DNA of 64,000 nucleotides from Rhipicephalus microplus (taxonomy: Eukaryota > Arthropoda > Arachnida > Ixodida > Ixodidae), in assembly GCF_043290135.1 (NCBI RefSeq), contig NC_134702.1, positions 196,696,491 through 196,760,490 of the forward strand, in the 5' to 3' direction. The translations under genes were made by a program, and so were the position numbers. Within the stretch, counting starts at the first letter, position 1. Each line of letters opens with the position of its first letter. The notes beneath the pieces were generated by a model, which saw only the letters and a program-made list of their open reading frames with translations, was not told where the DNA came from and did not search any database. This document shows positions 43,998-55,500 of this stretch, piece by piece.

Positions 43998-44438
43998 AGT
44001 CCTTTATGAAAGATCAGAAATGTCCATCCAATCCCAAAAACACACGCAGTGAATCGACGTCATATGGTTTCTGCAACTGTGCTACCTTCTCGACGGACTC
44101 TTATTTCGTGCTTTTGGTGTTCCCATCGAGGACTCGTCGAAAAAACAACATTTTGTTGAAAGTATACACTCTTTCTAAAGTTGACCTTGAAGGCATTTAC
44201 CACCTGAGACAAATGGTCTTGACTCTCAGCCTCTTTTTGGAGAAGACGATTATTTCGTCTATTTACGCAATACAGAAAACACCAAAGAATGCCTTTAGCA
44301 CGTTGTTCATGATCTTTTGTTACCATGCAGGCGAGTTTTTTCAACCGAAAGGAAGCCGGTTATACTCGTAGAGCTCTAATGGCGTCAAAAAGCTGTGTAC
44401 ATTTTTGTTTCTTTGGTTAGGGGGTTATGCCAGAAGCC

Positions 44439-44669
44439 TTATTTTGATTTGCTCAAATCAATGCGTGAAAAATGTCGGCAACCACCAGTCTCATCTATAT
44501 TTGTGTCGATCTTCGGCATGGGAAATGGCACGAGTTCTGTCTGACGATTGACAACCCTGTAGTCGCTGCACAATCTGAAGGTTCCCTCTTCTTTCGGTGC
44601 AATTGTTATGGAAGAAGCTAAAGATGATACCAATGGTCGTATGATATCAGCATCTAGCATCTCCTGCAA
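44439..44669 (-). pseudogene. Gypsy reverse transcriptase remnant
   Basis: Minus-strand frame MQEMLDADIIRPLVSSLASS, then FRLCSDYRVVNRQT, FPMPKIDTNID and FSRIDLSKS. These are the MLE-GII-PS-SP.., F--DYR-LN, and --LDL--G motifs of gypsy RT. The YxDD part further along is lost in frameshifted sequence. Confidence 0.7.
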
Positions 44670-45097
44670 CTCTTTCTTGAGTCAACTCTTTTGATTTTTT
44701 GACATATTGTAAGGTCATTTTCGAACGACGGTCTTGCCAGTGAGTTCAAAAGAAACCTTCTATCACTTCAACTCATGAGGATAGGTTTCTCTGCATACAA
44801 GTTCAGGGTAGGTCATTGCGATATCCTCCGCGCACTTCACAACTCTTAGGTAATCTTGTCTACCTTGATATGTCTCGCTCCTTGCTACTGCCTCGACTAG
44901 AACCACGTCGTACCAGTATGCGTTGATCTTTAATTTCTTGATAACCGGTCTTGATAGCAAAAAGCAGTACGTCACCCACTCTACCTCCAACACTTCGCTC
45001 TCTATTTTCTGACCCTGGAACTCAATGTTTACAAAGGCTCACTGATCATGCAACGTTACTTTTCCATCATAGCCTTGTACACGTAGGACTCTCCCAC

Positions 45098-45205
45098 TAT
45101 AGACGCGACAGTGCATCCACCATCTTGGCATTTATAATGGACACAGATGCACCGCTGTCTACGAGAGCCATCATCATCTTGTTTCCCACTTTGACGGGAA
45201 TGTGA
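45098..45205 (-). pseudogene. Gypsy aspartic protease remnant
   Basis: The minus strand reads IPVKVGNKMMMALVDSGASV, then SIINAKMVDALSR. This contains the catalytic D-S-G-A motif, intact in this stretch, lying between the gag and RT remnants as expected. Confidence 0.7.
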
Positions 45206-45703
45206 AGTAGGCTAGAGCAACTTGAATAAACAGTCTCAATTGGTGTTATCGAGTGGGACTGATCACCCTCAATTATTAGTTTTTTTTCTGTCGACTACTC
45301 ATGAGCTTCAGTGTCGTTATTATTCACTCGAACTCTTGGAGTGCGCCTGGTCAAGTTATTTGTGCGACTTGCGAGGTGGCTCGGTTCTTGCTGATCGCGT
45401 GTTGACCAGTCCACTTTACTCCGACTGAAACAGCTGCTTGAATTAGTGGTTATGCTTGTTTCCGAAGTAGGGTATGTTCTGAAGACACTCCAGGAGGTCA
45501 TCTAGAGTTTTTGGTGACCGTATTTGCACGTGCTTCAAGACTTCAGTGTGTATTCTATGCATTATTAGGGCGACTACAGCCGTACCAGTATTCAAAAGCG
45601 CAGCTAGCTTTAAAATACCGCGTTTCTCGAATAAGTATTCCACATGGGAGTTTGTCTTGGACTTAAAATGAAGTGCTGTACTCCATCTGTGTACTGGATT
45701 GCT

Positions 45704-46306
45704 TCAAAATGCAGTAGAAAATTCGTTCTTCCACTGACTCCAAGAGCCATCACTGTCTTTTCGATTCCATATTTCAAACCACTTGAGTGCGACACCTCTC
45801 AAATAAACATGCATGTTAGTTATTTTATCCTCAACACAGGGCCACCTGTTTTTTTCAGTGGCATATTCGTAAAACTCAAGCCTAATTTCTTGACTTGAAG
45901 ACATACCACAGAAAGCATCAGGCTTTACGAATTTAGGCACTGGTTTCTCAGCATTCGGCGAAGTTATAAGGGATGGCATTATTTGGTTCTGTTGCACAAT
46001 CTGTTCATGTTGCAGCTGAAGAGCTTTCCAAACAACGCTCAGCTCGTCCGTCGAAGATCGTGATCCTGAGTCTCTTCGACGCGCTCGTTCAAGAACTAGG
46101 TTGTATAAGATCGCCACACGCAAGTTAAATTTTACAGCACCTTTCCGTCGTAGTTCAGTATTGTCCGCGGCTGCTTTTCCCTCCACGAAGTTCACGAGTT
46201 CTTCCGAGCAGAGATCATGAGGTAGGTCCACCGCAGCTTCATCTTGACCTTGGTACTTCGAAACGATGATCTTGTCTGCAGAGGTCTCGTCAACGAAGAA
46301 CGTCAC
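45704..46306 (-). pseudogene. Gypsy Gag-like remnant
   Basis: A 200-codon open minus-strand frame. The second half has PVPKFVKPDAFCGMSSSQEI, then RLEFYEYATEKNRWPCVEDK, then LRGVALKWFEIWN and WSQWKNEF. This is a retro-capsid pattern (P--F-G....W---YE..N.W.......L-G-A--W). The first half is charged and not recognised. It is the longest undamaged coding piece of this element. Confidence 0.65.
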
Positions 46307-46495
46307 CTACGTGTTGGCTTCGATGGCCGGCTGCGCCAAAATAATGTAGTGTTTCTACTTAAAAGAACGGAACAGCATTATAGCCTCAGTATGGAACTGG
46401 CACCCATCTTAATCTGCTTTATTCGAAACTTCATCTTTCTCTTTCTTGCTCTGGCCCTCATGCTTCTTCTTCTCCTGTCCCAATGCTCATACCGC

Positions 46496-46801
46496 TTGTG
46501 AACAGTGTGTGTGAAGAGTTGTTGTACATGATGAACCACACAGAATGAGACTTTTGCAAGCATTGCTTCAGGTATCCAGGCAAAGGAGGCGATCTCACAT
46601 AACCAAGGCGGCCCCTCCCCGAATCCCTACGTGACAATTTGCTGGGTCGTCTTTCTAGCATTAACGCATTTGTGCCTAAATAATATTAAATCATCAATTG
46701 TTTAAACTTGCACGCCTACAAAAGAGGCCAGCATATTTACTTAGCTAAGTATTGACCGTTTACTTGTCACAAAAAGCACTAATCTGCTAGTAAGTGAATG
46801 T
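46496..46801 (+). repeat. Duplicated flank R2, right of gypsy element
   Basis: Repeats 42556-42857 (TTGTGAACAGTGTGTGTGAA...TAGTAAAATGCTG) and is closer to unit B, continuing colinear with B to the RTE insertion at 46903. Confidence 0.75.
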
Positions 46802-46902
46802 AGTAAAATGCTGATTAGTGAAACCTGCTAGTTTGTAAAGTAGTACGGGAATAGTGCTGACTGAGTTTATACATTGAGGAATTTTAGTTAACGGGTGCTT
46901 TT

Positions 46903-46936
46903 GGTGAGATCATCGGTACGCACCGATGATCTCACC
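46903..46936. repeat. Perfect 15-bp foldback at the RTE 5' end
   Basis: GGTGAGATCATCGGT (46903-46917), then ACGC, then its exact reverse complement (46922-46936). The first base coincides with the insertion border defined by unit B. Confidence 0.85.
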
Positions 46937-46999
46937 AGAGAAGGACTGGCCACTTTGGTGCAGTATCTGGCCACCCCATCCCGTAGGCATTCGTCAATT

Positions 47000-49924
47000 A
47001 ACTCACGGCCCTCAGTTCCTACCAGCTGCGGAGTAACTGACCACGGCGGCGGTCAGATCTGCAAAGCAGCAGAGGGTGCTAGGAATCTCTGGATACGGAC
47101 AGGCCACCATTGGAACTTGAACTTAGCAACATTTAAAGTTAGAACGTTATCTAGTGAGGGAAGTCTAGCTGTATAATTCGAGGAGCTAGAAGGCATTAAA
47201 TGGGATATAATAGGGCTGAGTGAGGTTACAAGGACAGATGAGGCCTATATTGTGCTACAGAATGGGCACGTTATTTGCTATCGGGGCTTGGCAGACAGAA
47301 GAGAACTGGTAGTAGGGCTCCTAATTCACAGAAACATAGCTGGCAACATAGAGGATTACTATAGCATTATTGAAAGGGTGGTAGGCATTGTAATTAAACT
47401 GAATAAAAGATACCAATTGAAAGTAGTACAGGCTTACGCGCCTACATCCAGCCATGATGACGCTTCAGTTGAAAGCTTCAATGAAGACGTGGAATCGGCA
47501 ATGAGTAAGGTGAAAACACAGTATACTATAGTAATGGGCGACTTTAATGCAAAGGTAGGGAAGAAGCAGGCTGGAGACCAGGCAGTAGGAGATTTTGGAA
47601 TCGGCACTAGAAACGCTAGAGGAGAGCTACTAGTAGAAGTCGCAGAACGCAATAATCTGCGTATTTTAAATACCTTCTACCGAAAACGATAAAACCGCAA
47701 GTGGACATGGAGGAGTCCTAATGGCGTAAATAAGAACGAAATAGACTTTATAATGACTGCACACCCAGGAGTCGTGCAGGATGTGGAAGTGGTTGGCAAG
47801 GTAAGATGCAGTGACCATAGAATGGTACAGGCTCGAATCCGCCTAGACTTGAAGAAGGAACGACAGAAACTGATACGCAAGAAGCCACTCAATGAGCTAG
47901 CACTGAGAGGGAAAGTACAGGAATTCAGAGTGTCACTGCAGAACAGGTACTCTGCTCTTACCGAGGAAACCAACCTTAGCGTAGATACAATGAATGATAA
48001 TCTGACGAGTATCATCACGGAGTGTGCAATGGAAGTTGGAGGCAGGGTAGCTAGACAGGACACCGGCAAGCTTTCCCAGGAAAGGAAGAACCTAATTAGG
48101 AAGCGTCAAATCATGAAAGTGTAAAGTACAACAGACAAAATAGAACTGGCAGAGCTTTCGAAGTCGATTAATAGACGTAAAGTATGCGATGTAAGAAGGT
48201 ATAACATGGAGAGAATTGAGCACGCTCTGAAAAACGGAGGAAGCGTCAAAGCAGTGAAGAGGAAACTTGGGATAGGCAAAAGGCGGATGTATGCACTAAG
48301 GGACAAAGAAGGCAAAATAACTACCAATATGGATAGGATAGTTAAAATAGCGGAGGATTTTTACAGAGATCTGTACAGTAGCCGAGACAACCAAGACCTG
48401 AATACTATAAGAACTAGCAGTAACCCAGACGACACCCAACCGGTAACGATAGAAGAAGTCAGAAAAGCTTTGGATAGCATGCACAGAGGCAAAGCTGCTG
48501 GTGAGGATCGGGTAACATCAGATCTGCTGAAAGATGGAGGACAGATTGTGTTAGAAAAACTAGCCACTCTATTCACGAGATGTCTCCTGACGGGAAAAGT
48601 ACCAGAGTCTTGGAAGAACGCTAACATCATCTTAATACATAAGAAAGGAGATGACAAGGACTTGAAGAATTACAGACCGATCAGCTTGCTCTCTGTAGTA
48701 TACAAGCTATTTACAAAGGTAATTGCTAGCAGAGTAAAGAAAACATTAGAATTCAATCAACCAAAGGAACAAGCAGGATTTAGAACAGGCTACTCAACAA
48801 TTGACCACATTCATACTATCATGCAGGTAATAGAGAAATGCTCAGAGTATAACCAACCACTATACATAGCCTTCATAGATTACGAGAAGGCGTTTGATTC
48901 AGTAGAAATATCAGCCGTCATGCAGACACTGCGGAATCAGGGCGTAGATGAAATATATATAAACATTCTGGAAGAAATCTACAGGGGATCAACTGCTACC
49001 ATAGTGCTTCATAAAGGAAGCAACAGACTACCAATAAAGAAGGGTGTAAGGCAGGGGGACACAATCTCCCCAATGCTATTCACTGCGTTCTTACAGGACG
49101 TTTTCAGAAGCCTAGAATGGGAACAGTTAGGGATAAGAGTTAATGGAGAGTACCTCAGTAACCTGCGCTTCGCCGATGACATTGCATTGCTGAGTAACTC
49201 AGGGGACGAATTGCAACTCATGATTACGGAGTTAAACAAGGAGAATAGAAAGGTGGCTCTTAAAATTAATCTGCAGAAAACGAAAGTAATGTACAACAAC
49301 CTCGGAAAGGAGCAGCGCTTTGCGATAGGTAATAGTGCACTTGAAGTTGTAAAAGACTATGTCTACTTAGGGCAGGTAATAACCGCAGAGCCTAACCACG
49401 AGATTGAAGTAACTAGAAGAATAAGATTGGGGTGGAGCACATTCGGCATGCACTCTCAAATTATGACAAGTAGATTGCCACTGTCCCTCAAGAGGAAGGT
49501 ATATAACAGCTGTATCTTGCCGGTACTTAGCTACGGAACAGAAACCTGGAGACTCACAAAGAGGGTTCAACCTAAATTGAGGACGACGCAGCGAGCAATG
49601 GAAAGAAAAATGGTAGGTGTAACCTTAAGAGACAAAAAGAGAGCAGTGTGGTTTAGGGGACAAACGGGAGTTAAGGATATCATAGCTGCAATAAAGAAGA
49701 GGAAATGGACATGGGCCGGGCATGTATTACGTAGACAGGATAACCGCTGGTCATTAAGGGTCACCAACTGGATTCCCAGAGAAGGGAAGCGGGGTAGGGG
49801 GAGACAGAAGGTTAGGTGGGCATATGAGATTAAGAAGTTTGCGGGTATAAATTGGCAACAGCAAGCACAGGACCGGGTTAACTGGCGGAGTATGGGAGAG
49901 GCCTTTGTCCTGCAGTGGACGTAG
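47000..49924 (+). pseudogene. RTE endonuclease-reverse transcriptase ORF with three stops
   Basis: Plus-strand frame with stops at about 47174-47176, 47690-47692 and 48122-48124. EEP endonuclease: NLATFKVRTLSSEGSL, IIGLSEV, AYAPTSSHDD, VMGDFNAKVG and CSDHRM, covering the catalytic N/E/D/H motifs (first N replaced by K). RT at 48206-49924 is open for 572 codons: [60 protein letters not shown], catalytic FADDIALLSN, then a C-terminal R-K--WAGHVLRR region. This is standard RTE-clade order. RT itself looks intact; the stops lie upstream of it. Confidence 0.9.
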
Positions 49925-49929
49925 ACAGG

Positions 49930-49967
49930 CTGATGATGATGATGATGATGATGATGACGATGATGAC
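49930..49967 (+). repeat. TGA microsatellite tail of the RTE
   Basis: (TGATGA)n run after CAGTGGACGTAGACAGGC. RTE elements commonly end in a short tandem repeat of this kind. Confidence 0.85.
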
Positions 49968-51784
49968 ATTACCACGTCAAGATAATTCACCTACAGAAGT
50001 ATATATAGGAAAAAACGCGAAGAGCGCAATTGTCCACCTGGATTCATCAGTAGCAAATGATTACATTATGTAACTACCATGGCAAATACGCACCAAAGCT
50101 ACATAAATTTACGCATGAACTAATCACGGATGAGGACATACACACAAACGCGCATATATAGATTATCAAGACTTAGCCGGCATAATCTGTAGCAGCCGTT
50201 CGCAGGCTCTTTATGCTCCTGCTTTGGATTAGCAGAATATATATAGTTTAGCAGCCATATAATTTACAAAATACATGGCGTTTTGTACTCATCATAGTCT
50301 TCCCTTCTATATATGTGTCATCACTTAGCACGAAATTTTTATTCTGAAGCAATCAACAGTAGTGCGAATGTTAAATACTTTTCATGAGAGTGTCACGATT
50401 ACTGCATGATATACGGTGGTGTTTACGATAGACGTGGCATCGTAGGCTGCTAAGCAGTCATCTAGTTGAAAGACCTAGAAAGCATTCCTGGTTGGTAAAG
50501 GCAAGAAGTTCGAGCTTTACTACCTGCTGGCTACATTAAAGAGATGCCACGAAGCTAGTAAATTAGGCTGTAAACAAGTCCATTCATGCGTTGCCAACTG
50601 TTTACTAGCTTTTCTTTAAGATTGTGCTGAACAAGCAGATACTATACGTAGCGGGAGAAGAGACCCTAAGAGTACGGGTAGTGTGGTTGTATTCTACGAG
50701 ATTGCACAAAATCACGGCAAATTGCAATTCCCCATAATGAAATCGCAATAAAATGAAGGTGATAATTCCGCAACACTAATTTTTATACACAGGCATAAAT
50801 CAGGCTCACAATGAAACAACAAATGCAAACCGACACAAAACACCAGCACAATCGGTGAAGCAGTGTGTGTTGCCATTAGTAATAATGAAAATAATGGCTC
50901 TCAAAGCATTTAACAACTGTCCAACCCCACCAAAATTAGTCCTGGCTACATACAGGCCTGAAAAAGGCACTGTTTAGTACGTTTAAAAGAAACTGTTTGA
51001 TAAATAACTTGGAATTGTGCTTTAAGAATAAGGTCCTAGCGTATTCCTACCACGAAGCCTATCTTCCGGCAGTCAGTGGCCCGCCGTGAGTGTGTATTGA
51101 CAGCAGGATTTACAAACTTAGCCTACTCATGAACACTTGGTTATACACATAGAGTACGAGCGCTCTAATGACACCAACATACACGGACGCCGTCTACAAC
51201 GGCACCAGCCATGGGTGGCTAATGCTAGAGCTACGGCACATAGCTTCCACAGTCATGTATACTCCCTCGATTCTGTTATAACACCGAAAGTCATCGCAGA
51301 TGTAAACAACACATAAACAGCAAACAAGTACAATAACGATTCAAAACAGCGCACGGCAGCGGCCACAACAACGCGCGCCACCGAAACGTATAGAGTTTAT
51401 TCTGTTACCGGCGAGGCGTTTCCCGAACGTACAAAGAACTACCGCATACGTGCTTGCAGCATCGAACTGTATCTCCACCTTAAACTACTGTCTTTTAGGT
51501 CAGCAAAAGTCATATTTACACCGCGTTTCTGTACACAGACGTTCAGTTTTCTTAACGTTTCCACCCGCAGAAACACGCTGCGCACTCGAGTGAATAGGTG
51601 GTAGCGCTAATCATTCTGATTAGAACGAGAGTGGTCCATAGCATTCTACGTGCATGCTTACCAGTGCAGTATATACAGTCCCTGTCAAGCCGATCACGAG
51701 GCTGCACCAGGTTACAGGAAAACCAAACACTGTTGGTGAGAAAGTGTTTCGGACGTTATCAGGGCGGTATAATTGAGAAAAATA

Positions 51785-52596
51785 TTGCCCGTAGCTTCCC
51801 TCGGGGGAACACTGAGGAGGATGCGGAGCATATAATTGGTTAACGGGGTGTTAAAGTGCGACTTACTTGGGTCGATGGCTAAATTGGTTAACGTGGTTGT
51901 GAAATGGGGTGTTAAATTGCGACTTACTTGGGTCGATGGCTAAATTGGTTAACGTGGTTGTAGGAGGGGGTGTTAAATGAGTGAACACGTACACACGTAT
52001 GCGAAAGGGCGGCGCTGGTCGAAGGGACGTCGATCATTGTGTTTGTGGATTCGTTGGAATTCATTTCACCGCGACCTTGGACGTCGACGCGCCGTACAAA
52101 CCAACCGACGAGCGGCAACTGAGCGAGCGAGCGCCGACCTTGAGTATATATACAGCGCGACGGCGCATGCACTGTCAGCTGTTGAATGTTCTCGAAGCGC
52201 GACGGCGCATGCGCGTCCACTGGAGAATCAGGAGAATTGTAGAATATTCTCGAAGGGGAGAAGCGCGCGCGGCACAGATGGTGGGTGACGGTGCATGCGC
52301 GCGTCAGCTGTCGAATGTTCGAGAAGCGGGAGAAGCGCAACGGCGCATGCGCGCGCGTCAGCTGCCAATGTTCTCGAAGCGTGACGACGCATGCGCGCTA
52401 CATTATACAGCTAGCGAATGTTCGTGAAGAGGAAAAGCGCATGCGGTGTGTAGAGGAGGAAGGGTGCACAGATGGTGGAGGAGTGAAGCGCGCGCGGTGT
52501 GTAAGGAGGAAGGGATGCACAGATGGTGGAAGAAGGAGGAGGAAGCTTGCGGACGGCGCCGCACTACAAGCCTCGAGTATTAGATGCTCCGCATCT
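51785..52596 (+). repeat. 0.8-kb non-autonomous repeat, copy 2, at the A/B junction
   Basis: Nearly identical to 3182-4038. It has the same 59-bp duplication, TATATATA at about 52145 and terminal AGATGC-TCC-GCATCT hairpin, but one minisatellite unit fewer (52360-52400). The end of unit B (GAGAAAAACATCAGGTAAACC at about 59862) is the empty site. Here GAGAAAAA is followed by the element and then AAAAGCATCTAGTAAACC, so about four A residues are on each side. Confidence 0.8.
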
Positions 52597-52599
52597 AAA

Positions 52600-55500
52600 A
52601 GCATCTAGTAAACCTGTGGAGATGTGACAGAGCCAATGGTGGTGACGGTGGAAAACGCCGGCTGATGTTGGGGAGGCAACACGAGTTAGGTGGAAGGCTT
52701 GGTGAGCAAGGTGGATGACGGTGGCGGGATGAAAGCTTGGTAGGTGATGGTGGATTGATTAAAAAGCACATAGCATCATGTGAAATCACTTATTTGTTGT
52801 GTTTCATTCTTGAAATCGCAGAAATATATGTTTACGGTCATAAAAAAGCAACGCTGCTCATTACGCTTTCTAGCGCGTTTGTTGATTTATTCCTGTGGTG
52901 TCATCAACGCTTCAATTTTTGTGGAGCGTAGCATATGCGGCCGGGAATATGTTTACATTTCGCGCCCGTACCTACATAAGCGCCCGCGATGTGTTTCTTT
53001 GTTGGGATGTTTAAAACACCTGAGGTGTCACAGTGAGCAGTGAGAACAAATGTTTTACATCAGCGTGCAGTTGTTCATGAATAAATGACCTTCAGTTCGC
53101 AATTGCCCCTTTCAATGTTGGAGCACAACACAGCGGTCACTTGATGTCGCCACGCTAGAAGCGCAACTCTCGCAATTCTTTCACACTCTTTTGCTTGAGC
53201 CGTACTTTTAAGCCAACAAAGTGCGTTCGAATATGCATAAACTTTCACTTTCGACATGCGTTGAGACGAGCCCCCGAATTTTACTTTCACCGTTCTGCTC
53301 TACCACCATGATTTCCACCAAAGGTTGGTCATACCGACCAAGCCCGTACAAGATTGTCGGCGCTTCTCGGTTTCAGAATACACAATTAGGACGAGTAAAA
53401 ATGACAATACAGCACAGCTGTGGCAACATGTAACCTAAAATGAGCCTTTTTTATTGTGTACGGTGTGCGCTAAGGAAGTGGCAAGCATCGATGCGACGCG
53501 CTTGTAGCACTTTCACCAAAAATGTACGCCTCCACTCACCGCCAGCCGCTGGTCGCACTCGCCGGCACTTCACTGGCTCTTATGCGAGAACTTAGACTCG
53601 TCCATTTGTATGCTTACTGAACCATTATATTAGCATAATGTTTCTGGCGCACTGCATTCGTTTTGGTCAAACCGTTATATAGTTGTTCCTAACAAAAGAG
53701 CAACAGTGATCCTAGCACAACTGCGCTGTGCGTTGCGCGAAAAACATCACAGTCAATTGTGTGGGCGTATCTATCGAACGAGCTTAGAAGAGTCATAAAG
53801 CCTGAACAGATATCGCCATTTGGAAGAAGGGAGAAACTGATAATAAATTTGGCAGTAACCGCCGAATATTTCTCCCTGCTTCTAAGTCCACTGAGTTCTT
53901 TTCTTTTTCTTGCGGTAGTAAATTGTAACAAAATACCTAGTGCTGTTGCCATTATCGAAGTGGCGATCTTTAAAGGCAGCAGTTGTTCGTGTTTATCAAA
54001 TGTGCAAACTTTAGTAGTAGGTGCAGATCCCGTCCATCTCGAGTTAACAGATACAGAACTGAAGTTAAGCAGTGATTTTGTGAGTTGACTACTTCTTTAA
54101 CACCGAAGCAGCCATCTGTCGGCATGACGCGGTGGTTAGTGTGCTCAGTAGGGATTCCGAAGTTGGCAGGTTCGATTCCGCACTCTTGCATCTTTTTTTT
54201 TTACGGGTGCTTTTCACAACGTTTTTTTAATTAGTTTTTTAACAATTTATTATTGGCACCTCACGTTAGTTATGACGCTGATTTGCTGTCTAGCATTGTC
54301 GGCTTGAGCTTGCCATCCACCATCCGCTCCACCATACGCCACCATACAACATGTGCCACCAACATTTTCAGCACCATAATCCGCCAAAGTGGTGGATGGT
54401 GGAATACACCATTCCTATGGTGGAGGCTATTTCAATAGGGTAGACCTCAAAATAAATACGCAATCCCCAAATTCAGCATTTATACGTGATGGTGGCTCAT
54501 GTTCGAGAAATCTTGCACACATATCTGGTCGGTGGCGTCTGGTCTGTGGCGTGTGCACCCTTACTGCTCATGGTCGTCCTCTCTCTCTCACCGACGCAGG
54601 CAGCGTCAGCTAGCGAGTTTTACGACTGAAAAAAAAAACTCACTGGTCACGCTCCACAACCGTTGAATTGCCACCTAAAATATACAGTCAATGAATATCG
54701 ACCTCTAAGGTAGTGATTGCGGGAGATTTCTCCTGTGTGTTAGTGAACAACCAGAATTCGCAGCATTCGCATTACCTAAAAGAGGACAGCAAGTACCAGT
54801 GTCCGGTCGGAGTCTTGTGTTTAGCCATGCCAATTAACAGCAATTGGCATGCTTTAGCAAGAAACACCGATGCATCACTGCATGCTTTGCCCTTGCCCAG
54901 GTTTCTCTCCTACGCAACTTCGCCATGAGTGGCAGTGTCAACGTCGCCACCAGTGAAAGTGTTGCACCCTCTGCTTGGCTTGTAAAAATGGTTCTCTTTA
55001 ATTGGGAGATTGGATAATATTTAATGTGAATGTTAGAGTCATGCGATGAAGGCTCAATGTACTAACGTTGATGGTGTAATCTGAGGAAATAAATTACATG
55101 TGTATTGATATGAAGTCTGGAACTGAAATTGGAACTAAAACTTAGAAAGGCACCAGTGTCTCATAGGCTCTTTATGCTCCTACTATGGGGATAGCTCCGT
55201 GGAAACAAAAAAAATGTTGAATATTTGCCCGACGATGGGAAGGTTAGCCATAAAGAAGAGCACAAAAGAAACAAGTGGATATATCATAAAATATAGCAGG
55301 AGGCATGTTGACAGCAAAAAAAGGTGTGGTGTGCGGAATTCTTTTCCAATGAGTAATAGATTTGGTCGGTCAAACAGGTCGTTGCTTGAATATGCACCTT
55401 CAGGAATATTAGAGTTCACTAAAGCGAACCCCATACTCGCTCGTAGCGATGCACAGCATGCAGCGCTCTTGCAAGCCACTACTTTCTGACACACAAATAA

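Larger units (their letters stand above)
42858..46493 (-). mobile_element. Decayed Ty3/gypsy element with short LTR-like ends
   Basis: Direct repeats TGTAGTGTTTCTAC...GCTCATACC at 42858-43009 and 46345-46493 (about 150 bp, clearly diverged) bracket a minus-strand gypsy core. Gag-like remnants lie at 45704-46306, protease at about 45098-45205, RT at 44439-44669, RNase H at 43466-43997, integrase C-terminus at 43032-43277. No frame is intact. It is older than the gypsy element at 6233 judging by LTR divergence and stops. Exact LTR ends are uncertain because the outer borders lack a clean TG..CA and target duplication. Confidence 0.8.
46903..49967 (+). mobile_element. Nearly full-length RTE-type LINE
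   Basis: Endonuclease plus RT in one frame, ending in a (TGA)n tail. Unit B lacks it (57529-57545), so the borders are fixed by the empty site: left GGGTGCTTTT|GGTGAGAT, right GATGATGAC|ATTACCACG. B has AAGTGCATATAC between these points, so about 12 bp of target seem missing in A and there is no target duplication. The 5' end starts with a perfect foldback. Three stop codons break the reading frame. The copies at 15686 and 24590 are older relatives. Confidence 0.9.
38421..51784. repeat. Tandem 7.3-kb unit, copy A (with later insertions)
   Basis: From GAGCCAATGGTGGT (38424) to GGCGGTATAATTGAGAAAAA (about 51784) the sequence runs colinear with copy B at 52630-59870 with many substitutions. It is interrupted by the gypsy element and its duplicated flank (42556-46495) and by the RTE element (46903-49967). 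Copy A lacks about 370 bp near 40365 and about 490 bp near 51580 that B has, and has a 49-bp tandem duplication at 39381-39478 that B lacks. No coding capacity is evident; the short frames do not match between copies beyond chance. Confidence 0.8.

Noticed and set aside
55183..55494. Hydrophobic minus-strand frame in unit B as a possible transporter exon
   Set aside because: No SLC5 or other family motif; the homologous stretch in unit A (40675-40930) does not keep the frame.
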